64,000 bases of DNA from Prolixibacteraceae bacterium (GTDB taxonomy: Bacteria > Bacteroidota > Bacteroidia > Bacteroidales > Prolixibacteraceae). Shown one piece after another: positions 60,044 through 64,000 of this stretch. Made by a program: the position numbers and the translations under genes. The DNA is taken from contig JAFLKN010000056.1 of NCBI GenBank assembly GCA_019163175.1, positions 1 to 64,000 of the forward strand. Direction: 5' to 3'. The number at the start of each line of letters is the position of its first letter. Position 1 is the first letter of the stretch. The notes under the pieces are model-generated. The model was not told the origin of the DNA. It saw nothing but the letters and a program-made list of their open reading frames with translations, and ran no database searches.

Positions 60044-61387
60044 ATGTCAAATTGTGTCGTACGATTTGGCGGAAACAGTTTGTCCAAATTTCCAATTCTC
60101 GAAGCTTTCGCCAATCTTTTGGCCGAATCAGGAAATAACGTGACCGTAGTAGTTTCTGCCATTCCAGAATTACAACAAACCATAGAACAAGGAATTGATC
60201 TGCTAATAAGCAATGCTGCAACTTCTGATCTGATCATTAGTAAGATAAACGAAATTTTGGCTCAAAAACTACTTGTATTTCAGCAGTCTGAGCTGGATGA
60301 AAACCTGAAGGCAGAGCGCGATAATCTACAAAACCTATTAAAAGGAATTGAGTTTACCGGCGACTTTTCATCAGCACTTAAAGATCAGGTAATCAGCTTT
60401 TCTGAACGTATTACAACTGCTATTCTGTATTTCTTTCTGAAGAAAAACCAGATTGACTCCAAACTTATATTTCCTGAAAACATCGACTTTTACGTGACCG
60501 AAGAATACGGAAATGCGACTTTTCTATATGAAGAATCAAACCGCTTAATCGATTTAATACCGGGTGGGATCACTCTGCTACCAGGCTCGTATGGAATTAC
60601 GTCGGGAGGAAAAATTGCCCGGCTCGGAAAACGTTCAGCCGATTATTCTGCTGCAGCCATAACACGGCTAACCGGCGCTGATAAACTGGAATTGTGGGAA
60701 CTTGATAAAGAATTTCGGACTTCCGATTCAGATTTCATCGCTGAATCCAAGCTTATTCCAAGGCTGACTTACGCTGAAGCATCAGAATTATCATATTTCA
60801 GCGAACTTTCCATACATCCGCGTATTGTTGAACCGCTTATCAGCAACCACATACCAATTCACGTTTTTCGGCTGAAAAACAAAGGGAAAGAATTGACTAC
60901 CATTATCAATTCCGAGTCGTTCGTTTCGCCAAACGTGGTCAAAAGCGTCGTACATACCGAAGAAATTGCCGTTCTAAAGCTTAATGGCCCAGGAGTTGGT
61001 TTTAAACCAGGTATTCTGGCTAAAGTAACCACGGCATTTCACCATTCGGCTATCAACATACGTTCGGTTATTACATCTCAGGTAAGCATCAACATTATCC
61101 TGAATAAAAATGAGATTGCGAAAGCGCGTGAAATCTGCAGTCAATTACCGCTAAGCTCTGTTAATGAAATTATTATTGAAGATCAGGTATCACTTATCGC
61201 AATTGTGGGGCACGGAATGCAGCAATATCATGGTGTTTCAGCCAAGCTGTTTACCGCAGTTGCTCAGCACAAAATCAATGTTTTACTAAGTGGTTCAGGC
61301 GCTTCAGACCTGGTAAGTTATCTTATCATTGATCAAAAGGACACCCGAAAAGCTATTACCGAAATACATCGGATATTTTTTAATTGA
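60044..61387 (+). CDS. Aspartate kinase-like protein with C-terminal ACT domains
   Basis: 447 aa; VVRFGGNSLSKF, VVVSAIPELQQ, LGKRSADYSAAAITRLTGADKLELW; ACT-like GFKPGILAKVTTAFHHSAINI. Confidence 0.85.
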   Translation: MSNCVVRFGGNSLSKFPILEAFANLLAESGNNVTVVVSAIPELQQTIEQGIDLLISNAATSDLIISKINEILAQKLLVFQQSELDENLKAERDNLQNLLKGIEFTGDFSSALKDQVISFSERITTAILYFFLKKNQIDSKLIFPENIDFYVTEEYGNATFLYEESNRLIDLIPGGITLLPGSYGITSGGKIARLGKRSADYSAAAITRLTGADKLELWELDKEFRTSDSDFIAESKLIPRLTYAEASELSYFSELSIHPRIVEPLISNHIPIHVFRLKNKGKELTTIINSESFVSPNVVKSVVHTEEIAVLKLNGPGVGFKPGILAKVTTAFHHSAINIRSVITSQVSINIILNKNEIAKAREICSQLPLSSVNEIIIEDQVSLIAIVGHGMQQYHGVSAKLFTAVAQHKINVLLSGSGASDLVSYLIIDQKDTRKAITEIHRIFFN

Positions 61388-61409
61388 ATTATACAAACCC
61401 TAAAAATAA

Positions 61410-62720
<1,311 letters not shown>

Positions 62721-62789
62721 TTTTACTAAACAATATTCCGGGATTTCAGGTTATACTGAAGTTCCGGATTTTAATTAAAAATTGAAATC

Positions 62790-63722
62790 ATGCCAATTAA
62801 TGTTCCTGATCAGCTGCCAGCTATTGAATTGCTGCAAAAAGAAAACATCTTCATTATGGACGAATCGCGGGCGTCGCACCAAGATATCCGTCCACTTAAG
62901 ATCATCATAGTCAATTTAATGCCTATTAAGATCACCACAGAAACCGATTTAATTCGCCTGCTGTCGAATTCACCGCTTCAGGTCGAAATTGATTTTCTTA
63001 GGATGAAAGGTCATGAGTCGAAGAATACGCCAGATGTTCACATGAAGGCATTCTATAAAACTTTCGATCAGCTGAAATCAAGAAATTATGATGGAATGAT
63101 TTTTACCGGAGCACCCGTGGAAATGCTTCCTTTCGATGAAGTTACATACTGGAAGGAATTGACAGAAATATTTGACTGGTCAAAGCGTCATGTTACATCT
63201 TCTCTCTTTATTTGTTGGGCAGCCCAGGCTGGTATGTATCATTTTTATGGCGTTCCAAAATATTTACTCAGTAAAAAAATGTTTGGGGTTTTCAAACACA
63301 GGAATTTAGACAATTCCCTACCGATCTTCAGGGGATTTGACGATGAATATTTTGTACCTCACTCCCGTCATACCGAGGTTTTGGAAGAGGATATTCTAAA
63401 AGCTCCTGAATTGAATATTGTATCTAAATCTGAAGAATCGGGTGTAAATATGGTAATGACCGAAGATGGCCGTCAGTTTTTTGTTACTGGTCATTCCGAA
63501 TATTCGAGGTATACGTTGGACACAGAGTATAAGCGGGATGTAAAGAAAAGCCTTCCGATTGAAATTCCGGACAATTATTACCCGGACAATAATCCGGAAA
63601 AAGAACCTTTAATGAGGTGGCGAGGACATGCCAATTTGTTTATATCCAACTGGTTGAACTATTACGTTTATCAAGCTACACCTTATAATCTGGATAATCT
63701 GTATCTGAATTTCGAAATTTGA
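62790..63722 (+). CDS. metA: Homoserine O-acyltransferase MetA (predicted acetyl-specific)
   Basis: 310 aa; MPINVPDQLPAIELLQKENIFIM, LNLMP-type IVNLMPIKITTETDLIRLL, TGAPVEMLPFDEVTYW, LFICWAAQAGMYHFYG. Confidence 0.95.
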   Translation: MPINVPDQLPAIELLQKENIFIMDESRASHQDIRPLKIIIVNLMPIKITTETDLIRLLSNSPLQVEIDFLRMKGHESKNTPDVHMKAFYKTFDQLKSRNYDGMIFTGAPVEMLPFDEVTYWKELTEIFDWSKRHVTSSLFICWAAQAGMYHFYGVPKYLLSKKMFGVFKHRNLDNSLPIFRGFDDEYFVPHSRHTEVLEEDILKAPELNIVSKSEESGVNMVMTEDGRQFFVTGHSEYSRYTLDTEYKRDVKKSLPIEIPDNYYPDNNPEKEPLMRWRGHANLFISNWLNYYVYQATPYNLDNLYLNFEI

Positions 63723-63800
63723 TCAGATTTTTGCAAATTGAATTTTGCAGCTGTGTTTAGTAACCGATGTTTAAATTTTACGAACTAAAAAATAGAAGTA

Positions 63801-64000
63801 ATGTTTCAATGGGAAGAAAAATACAGTGTTGGAATTCAATCTATCGATAATCAACACAAAGAAATATTCAAACATTTGAATAGCTTGCTCGAGGCAATGA
63901 AACAGGGAAAGGCTGAAAATGTGACATTTCAGATTATTATTGATCTGGAAAAATATGCAGTAGTCCATTTTCAAAAAGAGGAGTTCTTTTTTCACCGGTT
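63801..64000 (+). CDS. Bacteriohemerythrin (truncated by window end)
   Basis: MFQWEEKYSVGIQSIDNQHKEIFKHLNSLLEAMKQGK...IIDLEKYAVVHFQKEEFFFHR; absent from the ORF track because no stop codon occurs in the window. Confidence 0.9.
   Translation, partial: MFQWEEKYSVGIQSIDNQHKEIFKHLNSLLEAMKQGKAENVTFQIIIDLEKYAVVHFQKEEFFFHR

Overview
This is a chromosomal window from a Bacteroidetes (Bacteroidota) genome. The evidence is two T9SS type A sorting domains, TTTG-N19-TAnnTTTG-type promoters, DUF6340/DUF4465/DUF4422 family proteins and AT-rich intergenic DNA. Most of it is housekeeping: mnmE, fabG, clpC, gyrA, mgsA, branched-chain 2-oxoacid dehydrogenase E1/E2, pyrK/pyrD, lgt, secA and a methionine-biosynthesis operon. 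No rRNA, tRNA, CRISPR array or intact transposon was found. The most interesting items are: (1) an un-annotated 31-codon, Met-rich leader ORF (…GCCNDSMMSMYMIMR*) whose stop codon lies inside a perfect 10-bp hairpin, behind a Bacteroidetes-type promoter and directly upstream of an aspartokinase-like/metY/metA operon, which looks like a candidate methionine-sensing attenuator; (2) six tandem paralogous DUF6340-like lipoproteins following a vWA-like membrane protein gene and convergent with lgt; (3) a cobalamin riboswitch upstream of a tandem-duplicated DUF4465 T9SS protein; (4) a dnaE-like/dinB/LexA-like mutagenesis cassette with a degenerate PHP domain and tandem operator repeats; (5) an un-annotated 52-aa small ORF with a strong Shine-Dalgarno and its own terminator; (6) paralogs with apparently degraded active sites (PLC-like protein, aspartokinase-like protein). 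All family calls are from reading the sequence; no database search was run.
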